DNA of 6,481 nucleotides, from positions 1 to 6,481 of the forward strand of contig BBBL01000090.1 of NCBI GenBank assembly GCA_001311545.1. The letters are read 5' to 3'. The notes beneath the pieces were generated by a model. It did not search any database and was not told the origin of the DNA. It saw only the letters and a program-made list of their open reading frames with translations. This document shows, piece after piece, positions 1-6,238 of the stretch. The position numbers and the translations under genes were made by a program. The number at the start of each line of letters is the position of its first letter. Positions within the stretch are counted from its first letter, which is position 1. Source of the stretch: Thermus kawarayensis JCM 12314. GTDB lineage: Bacteria; Deinococcota; Deinococci; Deinococcales; Thermaceae.

Positions 1-784
1 AGGAGGCCAGGCGGGGGGTGCGGGACCTGGTCCTGGTGGACACCGCAGGCCGCCTGCAGATAGACGAGCCCCTCATGGAGGAGCTCGCCCGCCTCAAGGG
101 CGTCTTGCGCCCCCAGGAGGTCCTCCTGGTCCTGGACGCCATGACCGGCCAGGAGGCCCTCTCCGTGGCCCGGGTCTTTGACGAGAAGGTGGGGGTCACC
201 GGCCTCATCCTCACCAAGCTGGACGGCGATGCCCGGGGCGGGGCGGCCCTCTCTGCCCGGCACGTCACCGGGAAGCCCATCTACTTCGCCGGCGTCTCGG
301 AGAAGCCCGAGGGCCTGGAGCCTTTTTATCCCGACCGCCTGGCGAGCCGCATCCTGGGCATGGGGGACGTGGCCACCCTGGCGGAGCGGGTGCGGGAGGC
401 GGGCCTCGAGGCCGAGGCCCCCAAGGCGGCCAAGGAGCTCACCCTGGAGGATTTCCTCAGGCAGATGCAGAACCTCAGGCGCCTGGGGTCCTTCTCCGAG
501 ATCCTCAGGATGCTCCCCGGGGCGGGCAAGGCCCTGCCCCAAGGGCTTCAGGTGGATGACCGGGCCCTGAAGCGCCTGGAGGCCATGGTCCTTTCCATGA
601 CCCCCGAGGAGCGCAAGAACCCCCGCATCCTCAACGCCTCGAGGCGCAAGCGCATCGCCCAGGGCAGCGGCACCACCGTGCAGGAACTCAACCGCCTCAT
701 CAAGGCGTTTGAGGAGACCAAGGCCCTGATGAAGTCCCTGGAAAGGCAGAAGGCCGGGGACTCATGGGAATCTTCAGGAGGTAG
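1..784 (+). CDS. ffh: Signal recognition particle protein Ffh (SRP54), 5' truncated by window, frameshifted near its 3' end
   Basis: Ffh is the GTPase of the signal recognition particle. With 4.5S RNA it binds signal sequences on ribosomes and delivers them to FtsY at the membrane. The frame is open from the window edge (first full codon at 3). It shows the G-domain motif DTAGR (39-53), the G4 motif TKLD followed by GDARGG (213 onward) and the [12 protein letters not shown] closing region. After the linker comes the M domain, with the RNA-binding [11 protein letters not shown] segment (about 628-675). About 260 residues are present; Thermus Ffh is about 430, so the N domain and P-loop lie upstream. 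In the uncorrected frame the protein runs on into rpsP. Adding one G to the GG at 752-753 restores the ending [10 protein letters not shown] and a TAG at 782-784, which is the family ending I know from Thermus. Identity is secure; the frameshift is probably a sequence error. Confidence 0.95.
776..781 (+). promoter_or_regulatory. Shine-Dalgarno site of rpsP
   Basis: A perfect AGGAGG lies 10 nt before the rpsP ATG at 792 and abuts the restored ffh stop codon TAG (782-784). It fixes the rpsP start and shows that rpsP is meant to be translated separately from ffh, probably coupled to ffh termination. Confidence 0.85.
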
Positions 785-791
785 AAACGGT

Positions 792-1046
792 ATGGTCAAG
801 ATCAGGCTTTCTCGGTTCGGCTCCAAGCACAACCCCCATTACCGCATCGTGGTCACCGACGTCCGCAGGAAGCGGGACGGGGCTTACCTCGAGAAAATCG
901 GCTACTACGACCCCCGCAAGACCACCCCGGACTGGCTCAAGGTGGACGTGGAGCGGGCCCGCTACTGGCTTTCCGTGGGGGCCCAGCCCACCGACACCGC
1001 CCGGAGGCTTCTCCGGCAGGCGGGGGTCTTCCGGCAGGAAGGCTGA
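792..1046 (+). CDS. rpsP: 30S ribosomal protein S16
   Basis: S16 is a small 16S rRNA-binding protein needed for 30S subunit assembly. The 84-residue product starts [12 protein letters not shown], followed by [10 protein letters not shown], then KIGYYDPRK and a C-terminal half with [13 protein letters not shown]. This is the whole S16 fold in order with no gaps. It is a few residues shorter at the C-terminus than the roughly 88 aa I recall for T. thermophilus. The start at 792 is chosen because of the AGGAGG just upstream and the family N-terminus. In the raw sequence this ORF is in frame with ffh because of a missing base near 752, so an automatic caller would report one fused protein. rpsP ends 8 nt before a strong hairpin. 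The rimM-trmD-rplS genes that often follow rpsP in other bacteria are not here; the next gene is bamA on the other strand. Confidence 0.96.
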   Translation: MVKIRLSRFGSKHNPHYRIVVTDVRRKRDGAYLEKIGYYDPRKTTPDWLKVDVERARYWLSVGAQPTDTARRLLRQAGVFRQEG

Positions 1047-1054
1047 CTTAAGTA

Positions 1055-1082
1055 CCCCGCTCTGGCTTTCGCCAGAGCGGGG
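1055..1082. terminator. GC-rich hairpin 1, likely transcription terminator after rpsP
   Basis: The stem is a perfect 12 bp: CCCCGCTCTGGC (1055-1066) pairs with GCCAGAGCGGGG (1071-1082) around TTTC. On the minus strand the loop is GAAA, a stable GNRA type. The flanks (TA before, GGCCCCAAA after) match hairpin 2 at 1153-1180. There is no real U-tract on the plus strand. Position between convergent genes, 8 nt after rpsP, suggests a terminator that may work in both directions. Confidence 0.7.
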
Positions 1083-1152
1083 GCCCCAAAGGACGCTCTC
1101 GGCCCTGGGTAAAGGCCTTCATGTCGCAGAACCAAGGCAGGGGCACTAAATA

Positions 1153-1180
1153 CCCCACCGCGGCTTTCGCCGCGGTGGGG
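1153..1180. terminator. GC-rich hairpin 2, covarying copy of hairpin 1
   Basis: The stem is a perfect 12 bp: CCCCACCGCGGC (1153-1164) pairs with GCCGCGGTGGGG (1169-1180), with the same TTTC loop (GAAA on the minus strand) and the same flanks as hairpin 1. Four stem positions differ from hairpin 1 and all four are compensated on the other arm, so the structure itself is conserved. It lies downstream of the bamA terminator candidate and could back up termination from either side. Confidence 0.65.
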
Positions 1181-1185
1181 GCCCC

Positions 1186-1212
1186 AAAAAAAGCCTCCCC
1201 CAGCCCCGGCTT
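1186..1212 (-). terminator. Candidate intrinsic terminator of bamA
   Basis: Read on the minus strand, AAGCC (1212-1208), a 12-nt loop and GGCTT (1195-1191) form a short 5-bp stem that runs into a T7 tract (1192-1186, shared by two bases with the stem). It lies 36 nt past the bamA stop. It is the only stem in this intergenic region followed by a good U-tract; the stem is weak, and hairpin 2 follows directly. Confidence 0.5.
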
Positions 1213-1214
1213 GG

Positions 1215-1266
1215 GCATCCCATGTTGCGAAGGCAAAGTGCGGGCGCTTAGAACATGGGCCCGATG
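1215..1266. other. Imperfect inverted repeat around the bamA stop codon
   Basis: CCCATGTT (1219-1226) and AACATGGG (1252-1259) are perfect inverted repeats. The pairing extends to GCATC (1215-1219) with GATGC (1262-1266) if a short GC bulge is allowed. The bamA stop (1248-1250) lies in the loop. The right arm is coding sequence for the bamA C-terminus. It could be a 3'-end stabilising or termination-aiding structure, or coincidence. Confidence 0.35.
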
Positions 1267-3707
1267 CGGAAGTGGAGCCTTCCCGTGGGGCTTTCCGGGC
1301 TGAAGGCGTAGTCCAGCCTTAGGGAAGGCAGTAGGCCCCGAAGACGTCCAGGTCCAGCTGGAAGCCGATGCCCGCCCCCCACTTGGGCCCCCCGGTGTTG
1401 TCGGCCAGGCCCAGGTCCAAGAAGGCGATGCCGTAAAGGTTGGTGCCTCCCTGGGGGGAGAGGCGGAAATCGTAGCGGTACTCCACCCCCCCCGTGGCGA
1501 AGGAAAGCCCCCCGTACTTGCGGTCCTCGTAGCCCCGGAGGAGGAAGGCCTCGGCCCCGCCCCCGGAGAGGTAGAAGCGCTCGCTCTCTGGGGGAAGCGA
1601 GAAGGGTGCCGGCGGAAAGGCGGAAGGCCAGGGCCTGGCGTTTCTCCGGGTCCAGGCCGAAGTAGGTCTTGCCCGTGGCCACCAGGGGCACGAAGAAGCT
1701 CCGGCCCCCCGTGTCCGGCAGGGAGAGGCCGAGGCCGGTGGCCAGGCTCGCCTCGTAGCCCTGGGTGCGGAAGCGGGGGTCGTCCACATCCAGGTAGGCG
1801 AAGGTGGTGTCCAGGCGGACCGTCCAACCGGGGGTGGGGAGGAGCTTTGGGCCAGGGAGGGGTTTTTGTAGCCGGTGCCGTCGCAGTACTTGGGGCTCGT
1901 GGTATCGGTGACGCTGGGATCGCAGGGGGCGTTGGGGTCGTAGACCTCCAGGGCGTAGGTGGAACGCCGGGCGGAAAGCCCAAAGGAAAGGCGCAGGTTT
2001 TCCAGGTCCTTGGAGAAGGGCCGGGAGAGGCTGAGGCCGAAGCCCGTGCGGCGCTCCGTGTACTCCCAGCCGGTGTCGGTGGTGCCCTGGAGGAGCTTGT
2101 TGTTGCCGATGGGGGTGGAGAAGGCGCTCAAGGAAAGGCTCGTGCGCACCTCCTTGAGGTCGGCGAAGTCCAGGTAGAGCCAGGGCACGGTGTAGCTCAG
2201 GGAGAGGGAGAGGTTGTCCCGGGCCTCGTTTTGGAGGAAGGCCAGGTCCAGGCTTGCCTGGTGGGCGAGGCCGAAGAGGTTGGTCTCCTTAAAGGAGACG
2301 CTTCCCGACCACCCCTCCAGGGAGCTCCAGCCCAGGGCGGGCTGGAAGAGGCCGGTGCGGGCCTCCTTGAGCCCCAGGACCACCACCACCTCCTCCGGCC
2401 TCTCCGCGGGGGCCAGGGAGACCCGGGGCGGTTCGGCCAGAAGCCCCGTGGCCAGGAGGCGGGCCATGGCCTTCCGGAGCTCGGGGACGCTGAAGAGGGA
2501 GCCTGGCTTGGGAAGCTCCCGGAGGATCACCTCCTCCTGGGTGCGGTGGGGGCCCTGCCACTCCAGGCGGTAGCCCGCGATCTTGAGCTCCACCACCTCC
2601 AGGCGGAAGACCCCTTCCCGGAAGCTATAGCGCACGTCGGCCACCTCGTAGCCCTTCTCCCGGTAGAAGCTCGCGATGCGGCGGGCGTCCTCCTGGGCCA
2701 GGAGGGGAGTGTAGACCTCCCCGGGCTTCAGGCGGAGGAGGGGGAGGAGGGTTTCCGTGGGGAAGGCCGTGTTCCCGGTGATCTCCACCCGCTCAATCCT
2801 GCCCCCCTCGGCCCCCAAGGAGAGGCGCACCACCACCTGCTCCCCCTGGGGAAGGAGGCTAAAGTCCACCACCCGGGAAAGCTTCCGGGAGAGGGCCTGG
2901 ACCCCTTCCAGGAGGCGGGGGTAGTTCAGGTAGTCCCCCGGCTTCAAGGGGAAGTCCCCGAGGTCCAGGCCTTCCCCCTCCACCCGGGCCACCCGGAGTT
3001 CCCGCACCTGCACGGTGAGGATGCCCCCCTCCAGGGCGGAGGCCTGGGGGTCGGGGCCGCTAAAGCGGTAGCCCGCCTCCTCGTAGCGGCCGGCCAGGGC
3101 CCTCAGGGCCTCCTGGTACCTGGCGAAGTCAAAGGGGCCCTTGAGGGGTTCCAGGAGCTTTAAAAGCTCCCCTTCCGGGAGGAGGCTCACCCCCTGGAGG
3201 CGGACCTCCTTCACCTCGGGGCTTTCCGCCACCCGGAAGGTAAGGGCCATCCTGCCCCCCGCTTCCTTGGCCTCCACCTCCACCTTGGGGGCGAAGGGGA
3301 AGCCGTTTTGCCGGAAGGCCTGGGCCAGGGCCTGGGCGGCCTCCTGGGCCTTGAGGGGGTTGTAGGTGGCCTCCTTGCCGATGGCGAAGTTCTCCTCCAG
3401 GAAGCGCAGGAGGGTTTCTTGGGGGAAGGCCTTGGCCTCCACCGTGACCTCGGCGATGGCGGGGTAGGGGACGAGGCGGACCTTGAGGACCTCCCCTTCC
3501 AGGCGCACCTCCGCCTCCCGGAAGTAGCCCGTGGCCAGGAGGGCCTTGCGGGCGGCCTCGAGGTCGCCCGGCTCGTCCCCTTCCCCGAAGCAGGGCGGCC
3601 CGGGCCAGGGCCTGGAGCACGGGGTCGCCCCCTTCTATGACCACTTCCTTCAGAGGGGCGGCCAGGGCCAGAAGGCCCAAAAGGGCAAAGGACAAAAGGC
3701 GCTTCAT
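1248..3707 (-). CDS. bamA: Outer membrane protein assembly factor BamA / Omp85, four frameshifts in this sequence
   Basis: BamA/Omp85 folds and inserts beta-barrel proteins into the outer membrane. The N-terminus MKRLLSFALLGLLALA is a signal peptide (likely cleavage after residue 16). By eye, six POTRA-like repeats follow (about residues 18-87, 86-163, 166-237, 238-303, 304-376, 378-448), for example RIERVEITGNTAF in the fifth. A 16-strand-type barrel starts near 452, with the family motifs FKETNLFG and LLRGYEDR (loop-6 RGY), and the protein ends FRIGPMF with the expected terminal Phe. The frame changes near 3585-3600, at 1849-1851, near 1600-1607 and at 1325-1331. At each, the family sequence continues at once in another frame, and the four together restore about 820 codons. 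A barrel loop at about residue 595-611 holds two Cys, unusual for this protein. The gene is alone on this strand, and the start ATG is 7 nt from a -10-like box. Identity is certain; the breaks are probably sequence errors. Confidence 0.93.
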
Positions 3708-3714
3708 GCCCCAG

Positions 3715-3720
3715 AGCTTA
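3715..3720 (-). promoter_or_regulatory. -10 box of bamA (leaderless type)
   Basis: On the minus strand TAAGCT lies 7 nt before the bamA ATG (3707-3705), which puts the transcription start at or within a base or two of the start codon. No Shine-Dalgarno site and no clear -35 box are visible. The TANNNT form next to the start codon is common for leaderless genes of the Deinococcus-Thermus group. Confidence 0.5.
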
Positions 3721-3749
3721 CCCAGGAGGCGTGAAGGGGCGGTGAGAAG

Positions 3750-3755
3750 TAGAAT
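3750..3755 (+). promoter_or_regulatory. -10 box of the PNP-yggS-divIVA operon (leaderless type)
   Basis: TAGAAT lies 8 nt before the PNP ATG at 3764, so transcription should begin about at the start codon. The only purine-rich stretch (AGGG, 3759-3762) touches the ATG and is too close to act as a ribosome site. I see no convincing -35 at 16-18 nt. The box is divergent from the bamA box; the two are 29 nt apart within a 56-nt intergenic region. Confidence 0.55.
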
Positions 3756-3763
3756 GCAAGGGT

Positions 3764-4581
3764 ATGGGGGTTTACGAGAACATCCAGGAGGCCGTGGCGG
3801 CCATCCGGTCTAGAACCGACTTCCTCCCCGAGGTGGCCGTGGTCTTGGGATCGGGCCTGGGGCCTCTGGCCGAGGAGGTGGAGAAGGTGGCGGAGATCCC
3901 CTACGGGGAGGTCCCCCACTTCCCCCTCTCCACCGCCCCGGGGCATGCGGGAAGGCTCGTCCTGGGGTACCTCGAGGGCAAGCGGGTCCTGGTCTACCAG
4001 GGCCGGGTCCACTACTACGAGGGCTACTCCGCAGAGGAGGTGGTCTTCCCGGTGCGGGTGGGGTTTTTCCTGGGGGCCAGGACCTTCCTCCTCACCTCGG
4101 CGGCGGGGGGCCTCAACCCCCGGTTCAGGGCGGGAGGCATCATGCTCCACCTGGACTACCTCAACTTCGCCGGGGCAAACCCCTTGCGCGGCCCCAACGA
4201 CGAGCGGCTTGGCCCCCGCTTCCCGGTGATGTTTGAGGCCTACGACCCGGGGCTCATAGCGTTGGCCCGCAAGGTGGCCCGCAGGCAGGACCTCCACCTC
4301 TTTGAGGCGTCTACGCCTGGTTCATGGGGCCCTCCTTCGCCAGCCGGGCCGAACTCAGGATGCTCAGGGAGCTGGGGGCGGACGCCATCGGCATGTCCAC
4401 CGTGCCCGAGGTCCTCGCCCTCCGCCACCTCGGGGCCAGGGTCTTAGGGCTTTCCACCATCACCGACATGGCCGTGCCCGAGCGGGAGTACCACGCCACC
4501 GAGGAGGAGGTCCTGCGCGTGGCCGCGGAGACGGGCCCCGTCTTCCGGCGCTTCGTCCGGGGCATCCTCGCCGAGCTCTGA
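3764..4581 (+). CDS. punA: Trimeric-family purine nucleoside phosphorylase, one frameshift; base pocket suggests 6-aminopurine (adenosine) preference
   Basis: The enzyme splits purine (deoxy)nucleosides with phosphate into base and (deoxy)ribose-1-phosphate for salvage. The family motifs are in order: GSGLG (30-34), STAPGHAGRL (56-65), QGRVHYYEGY (79-88), TSAAGGLNP (111-119), GANPLRGPNDER (137-148) and GADAIGMSTVPEV (205-217). Phosphate-site residues Ser30, Arg81, His83 and Ser212 are kept. The frame breaks at the GG of 4306-4307; adding one G gives EGVYAWFMGPSF and a 272-residue protein of normal length. Two base-contacting positions differ from inosine/guanosine-specific enzymes: human Glu201 is Ala193 here (GPSFASRAE) and human Asn243 is Asp235 (STITDM). 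Both resemble MTA phosphorylase (FSSRAE, ATD), and Asn-to-Asp at the second site shifts human PNP toward adenosine. Adenosine preference is therefore my inference. It is first in an operon; its TGA overlaps the yggS ATG by one base. Confidence 0.9.
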
Positions 4582-5216
4582 TGGGGCTTCCCCAGGTCCT
4601 GGAGCGTATAGAAAGGGCCTGCCGCCGCGCGGGCCGACGGCCCGAGGAGGTGCGCCTGGTGGCGGTGACCAAGGGGCGTACCCCGGAGGAAATCCAAGAG
4701 AGGGTCCTCCGCCACGGGGCCTTCCCCTTGGGGGAGAGCCGGGTCCAGGAGGCCCTGAGGAAGATGGAGCACCTCCAGGCGGAGTGGCACCTCGTTGGCC
4801 ACCTCCAGCGGAACAAGGCCAAGTTCGCCCCCCGCTTCGCCCTGATCCACTCCCTGGACTCCCTGCCCTTGGCCGAGGCCCTGGCGAAGGCGGCGGAGAA
4901 GGCGGAAACCCGGCTTAAGGTCCTGGTGGAGGTGAACCTGGGGCGGGAGCCCCAGAAGCACGGGGTCTTGGAGGAGGACCTTCCCGGGCTCTTGGAGCGC
5001 CTCCGGGAGATGCCCCGCCTCGAGGTCCTGGGCCTCATGACCGTTCCCCCCATGGGTCCCGAGGGGGTGGTGCGCCCCATATTCCGCAGGCTTTCCGAGC
5101 TCGCCGACCGCTTTGGCCTTCCCGAGCGCTCCATGGGCATGTCCGACGATTTTGAGTGGGCGGTGGAGGAGGGGGCCACCCTGGTGCGCGTGGGCCGGGC
5201 CCTTTTTGTAGACTGA
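4581..5216 (+). CDS. yggS: YggS/YlmE-family pyridoxal phosphate homeostasis protein
   Basis: This is a single-domain alanine-racemase-fold (TIM barrel) protein that binds pyridoxal 5'-phosphate. The family has no firm enzyme activity and is known for keeping PLP and amino-acid pools balanced. The 211-residue product has VRLVAVTKG with the PLP-binding Lys31, GESRVQE, WHLVGHLQRNKAK, LVEVNLGREPQKHG, LGLMTVPP and the phosphate-binding tail SMGMSDDFEWAVEEGATLVRVG (written here in overlapping pieces: SMGMSDDFEWAVEEG, then ATLVRVGRALF). The C-terminus stops at LFVD, a few residues shorter than in E. coli. The ATG at 4581 shares its A with the PNP stop (TGATG), and no clear Shine-Dalgarno site precedes it, so translation is probably coupled to PNP. 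The gene is intact, unlike its neighbours. It is followed after 7 nt by divIVA; ylmE-divIVA neighbourhood is familiar from the ylm division cluster of Gram-positive bacteria. Confidence 0.93.
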   Translation: MGLPQVLERIERACRRAGRRPEEVRLVAVTKGRTPEEIQERVLRHGAFPLGESRVQEALRKMEHLQAEWHLVGHLQRNKAKFAPRFALIHSLDSLPLAEALAKAAEKAETRLKVLVEVNLGREPQKHGVLEEDLPGLLERLREMPRLEVLGLMTVPPMGPEGVVRPIFRRLSELADRFGLPERSMGMSDDFEWAVEEGATLVRVGRALFVD

Positions 5217-5220
5217 GGGG
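5215..5220 (+). promoter_or_regulatory. Shine-Dalgarno site of divIVA
   Basis: GAGGGG overlaps the yggS stop codon TGA (5214-5216) and ends 3 nt before the divIVA ATG at 5224. The spacing is short, but the site and the 7-nt gap support coupled translation from the same mRNA. Confidence 0.5.
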
Positions 5221-5223
5221 CAC

Positions 5224-5672
5224 ATGGACCTTACGCCCTTGGACGTCCGTTACCAGGAGTTCCCCACGGGGTTTCGCGGCTACCAGAAGGAGGCGGTGCG
5301 GGCCTACCTGGCCCGGGTGGCCGAGGTGATGGAGGGCCTCATGGGGGAGAACGAGGCCCTGAAGGAGCGCCTGAGGGGCCTGGAGGAGGAGGTGGCCCGC
5401 CTCAAGGAGGCCGAGGGGGAGTTGAAGCGGGCGGTGGTGGCCGCGGAGAAGATCGCCCGGGAGCTCAAGGCCCAGGCGGAGCGGGAGGCGGAGCTCATCC
5501 GCAAGGAGGCCCTGGCGGCCAAGGAGCAGGTCCTGCGGGAGGCCGCCGAGGAGCTTAGGCGCCTCCGGGGGAGATAGAGCGGGCCAGGCAGGAAAAGGCC
5601 CTCTTCCTCTCCCAGTTTCGGGCCCTCCTCCAGGGTTACCTGGATTCCGTGGAACGCTTGGCCAAGGAGTAG
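5224..5672 (+). CDS. divIVA: DivIVA-family cell division / polarity protein, frameshifted near the C-terminus
   Basis: DivIVA proteins gather at curved membrane (poles, division septa) and recruit partners for division-site placement and wall growth. The N-terminus (LTPLDVRYQEF, then FRGYQKEAVRAYL) is the DivIVA membrane-binding domain. Phe17 and Arg18 match the residues that insert into the membrane in B. subtilis DivIVA. From about residue 30 to the end the sequence is a long charged Glu/Lys/Arg/Ala coiled coil. In the raw sequence the frame stops at 5575-5577 after 117 codons. Adding one G to the G5 run at 5567-5571 continues the coiled coil as GEIERARQEKALFLSQF and ends with LERLAKE-like sequence (SVERLAKE) at the TAG 5670-5672, 149 residues in all. 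The continuation keeps heptad character, so I take the long form as real. It is the last gene of the PNP-yggS-divIVA operon and convergent with the DUF218 gene. Confidence 0.9.
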
Positions 5673-5694
5673 TCCCCCTCCGGGAGGCGGCTCT

Positions 5695-5711
5695 GCCCTT
5701 TTAGAAAGGGC
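5695..5711. terminator. Small hairpin between convergent divIVA and DUF218 genes
   Basis: GCCCTTT (5695-5701) pairs with AAAGGGC (5705-5711) around a TAG loop. It covers the stop codon of the minus-strand gene (5701-5703) and lies 22 nt past the restored divIVA stop. There is no U-tract on either strand, so a terminator role for one or both genes is tentative. Confidence 0.35.
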
Positions 5712-6206
5712 CTGAAGCCAGGTAAAGCCAGAGGCGGTAAAGGGTCTCCCTAAGCCGGTAGCCCAGGGGGTAGGCCCCGGGTACCCCGTAGCCCTCCGCC
5801 CGAAGGCCCAGGGCGCGGGCCAGGAAAAGGGCCCGGGGTAGGTGGGGGGCATCGGTGACCAGGAGGACCTGGCCTCGGAGAAGGGGCTTGAGGAAGAGCA
5901 GGTTCTCGTAGGTGGACTGGCTTTGGGTCTCGCAGAGGAGGGCTTCCCGGGGGATGCCCCTTTCCCGGAGGTAGCGGCACCCCACCTCCCCTTCGCTATA
6001 GCGGTCCCCCGGGGCCTTTCCCCCGGCCACGGCGATCCTGGGGGCGAGGCCTTTATGGTGGAGGGCGAGGGCGGCCTGGAGCCGCCTTTCCAGGACGGGG
6101 GAGGGGTGGCCGCCGTACTGGGCCGCCCCCAGGACCACGATCCAGGCGTAGGGTTCCTGGGCCAGGCCAGGGGAAGGAGGAGGGCGAGGGAGGCGAGGCG
6201 CCGCAC
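5701..6206 (-). CDS. Exported DUF218 (YdcF/SanA/ElyC-like) protein, frameshifted near the N-terminus
   Basis: The DUF218 domain occurs in YdcF, SanA and ElyC, membrane or periplasmic proteins linked to envelope integrity; the exact reaction is unknown. The motifs are clear: VVLGAAQYGG with PSPVLERRLQAAL, then AVAGGKAPGDRYSEGEVGCRYL, ETQSQSTYENL and LVTDAPHLPRALFLARALG. The N-terminus lies in another frame; adding one C to the CC at 6162-6163 (plus strand) gives MRRLASLALLLPLAWAQ, a short signal peptide with an AWA cleavage site, and a 168-residue protein. I chose the GTG at 6206-6204 over the GTG at 6215-6213 because a TAGAGT box lies 7 nt before it, as in bamA. The gene is alone on its strand, convergent with divIVA and divergent from hflX. 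After the signal peptide there is no second membrane segment, so the product is probably periplasmic. Confidence 0.85.
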
Positions 6207-6213
6207 GCCCCCC

Positions 6214-6219
6214 ACTCTA
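6214..6219 (-). promoter_or_regulatory. -10 box of the DUF218 gene (leaderless type)
   Basis: On the minus strand TAGAGT is 7 nt before the GTG at 6206-6204, the same spacing as bamA. There is no Shine-Dalgarno site in place and no clear -35 box. The box overlaps the alternative upstream GTG (6215-6213), which would place that codon outside the mRNA. Confidence 0.45.
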
Positions 6220-6238
6220 CGGCAGGGCGGCTTTTTGG

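Noticed and set aside
1055..1180. The two hairpins as a CRISPR array or tRNA genes
   Set aside because: There are only two units, the stems differ in sequence, and there is no constant repeat-spacer pattern or cloverleaf.
1048..1983. Open frame of 311 codons on the minus strand overlapping the bamA 3' end
   Set aside because: It is an off-frame Pro/Ser/Gly-rich reading of bamA that runs through the two hairpins; no motif supports it.
1847..3163. Open frame of 438 codons on the plus strand
   Set aside because: It lies antisense to bamA; its low-complexity Gly/Leu/Glu-rich product has no family features. Such long shadows are expected at this GC content.
4301..4312. Programmed frameshift in the PNP gene
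   Set aside because: No slippery heptamer, stop codon or pseudoknot-like element is apparent at the break, and the same type of indel occurs in four other genes here.
4311..5225. Open frame of 304 codons on the minus strand
   Set aside because: It is antisense to the PNP 3' end and yggS, both of which have clear conserved motifs. The product is His/Leu/Gly-rich with no recognisable domain.
5562..5577. Short 117-residue DivIVA as the natural form
   Set aside because: One added G continues the coiled coil for 32 more residues to a stop placed just before the convergent gene, which fits the family better.
5304..6215. Open frame of 303 codons on the minus strand
   Set aside because: Only its first codons are real (signal peptide of the DUF218 protein). 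The rest is out of frame with the DUF218 motifs and then antisense to divIVA.
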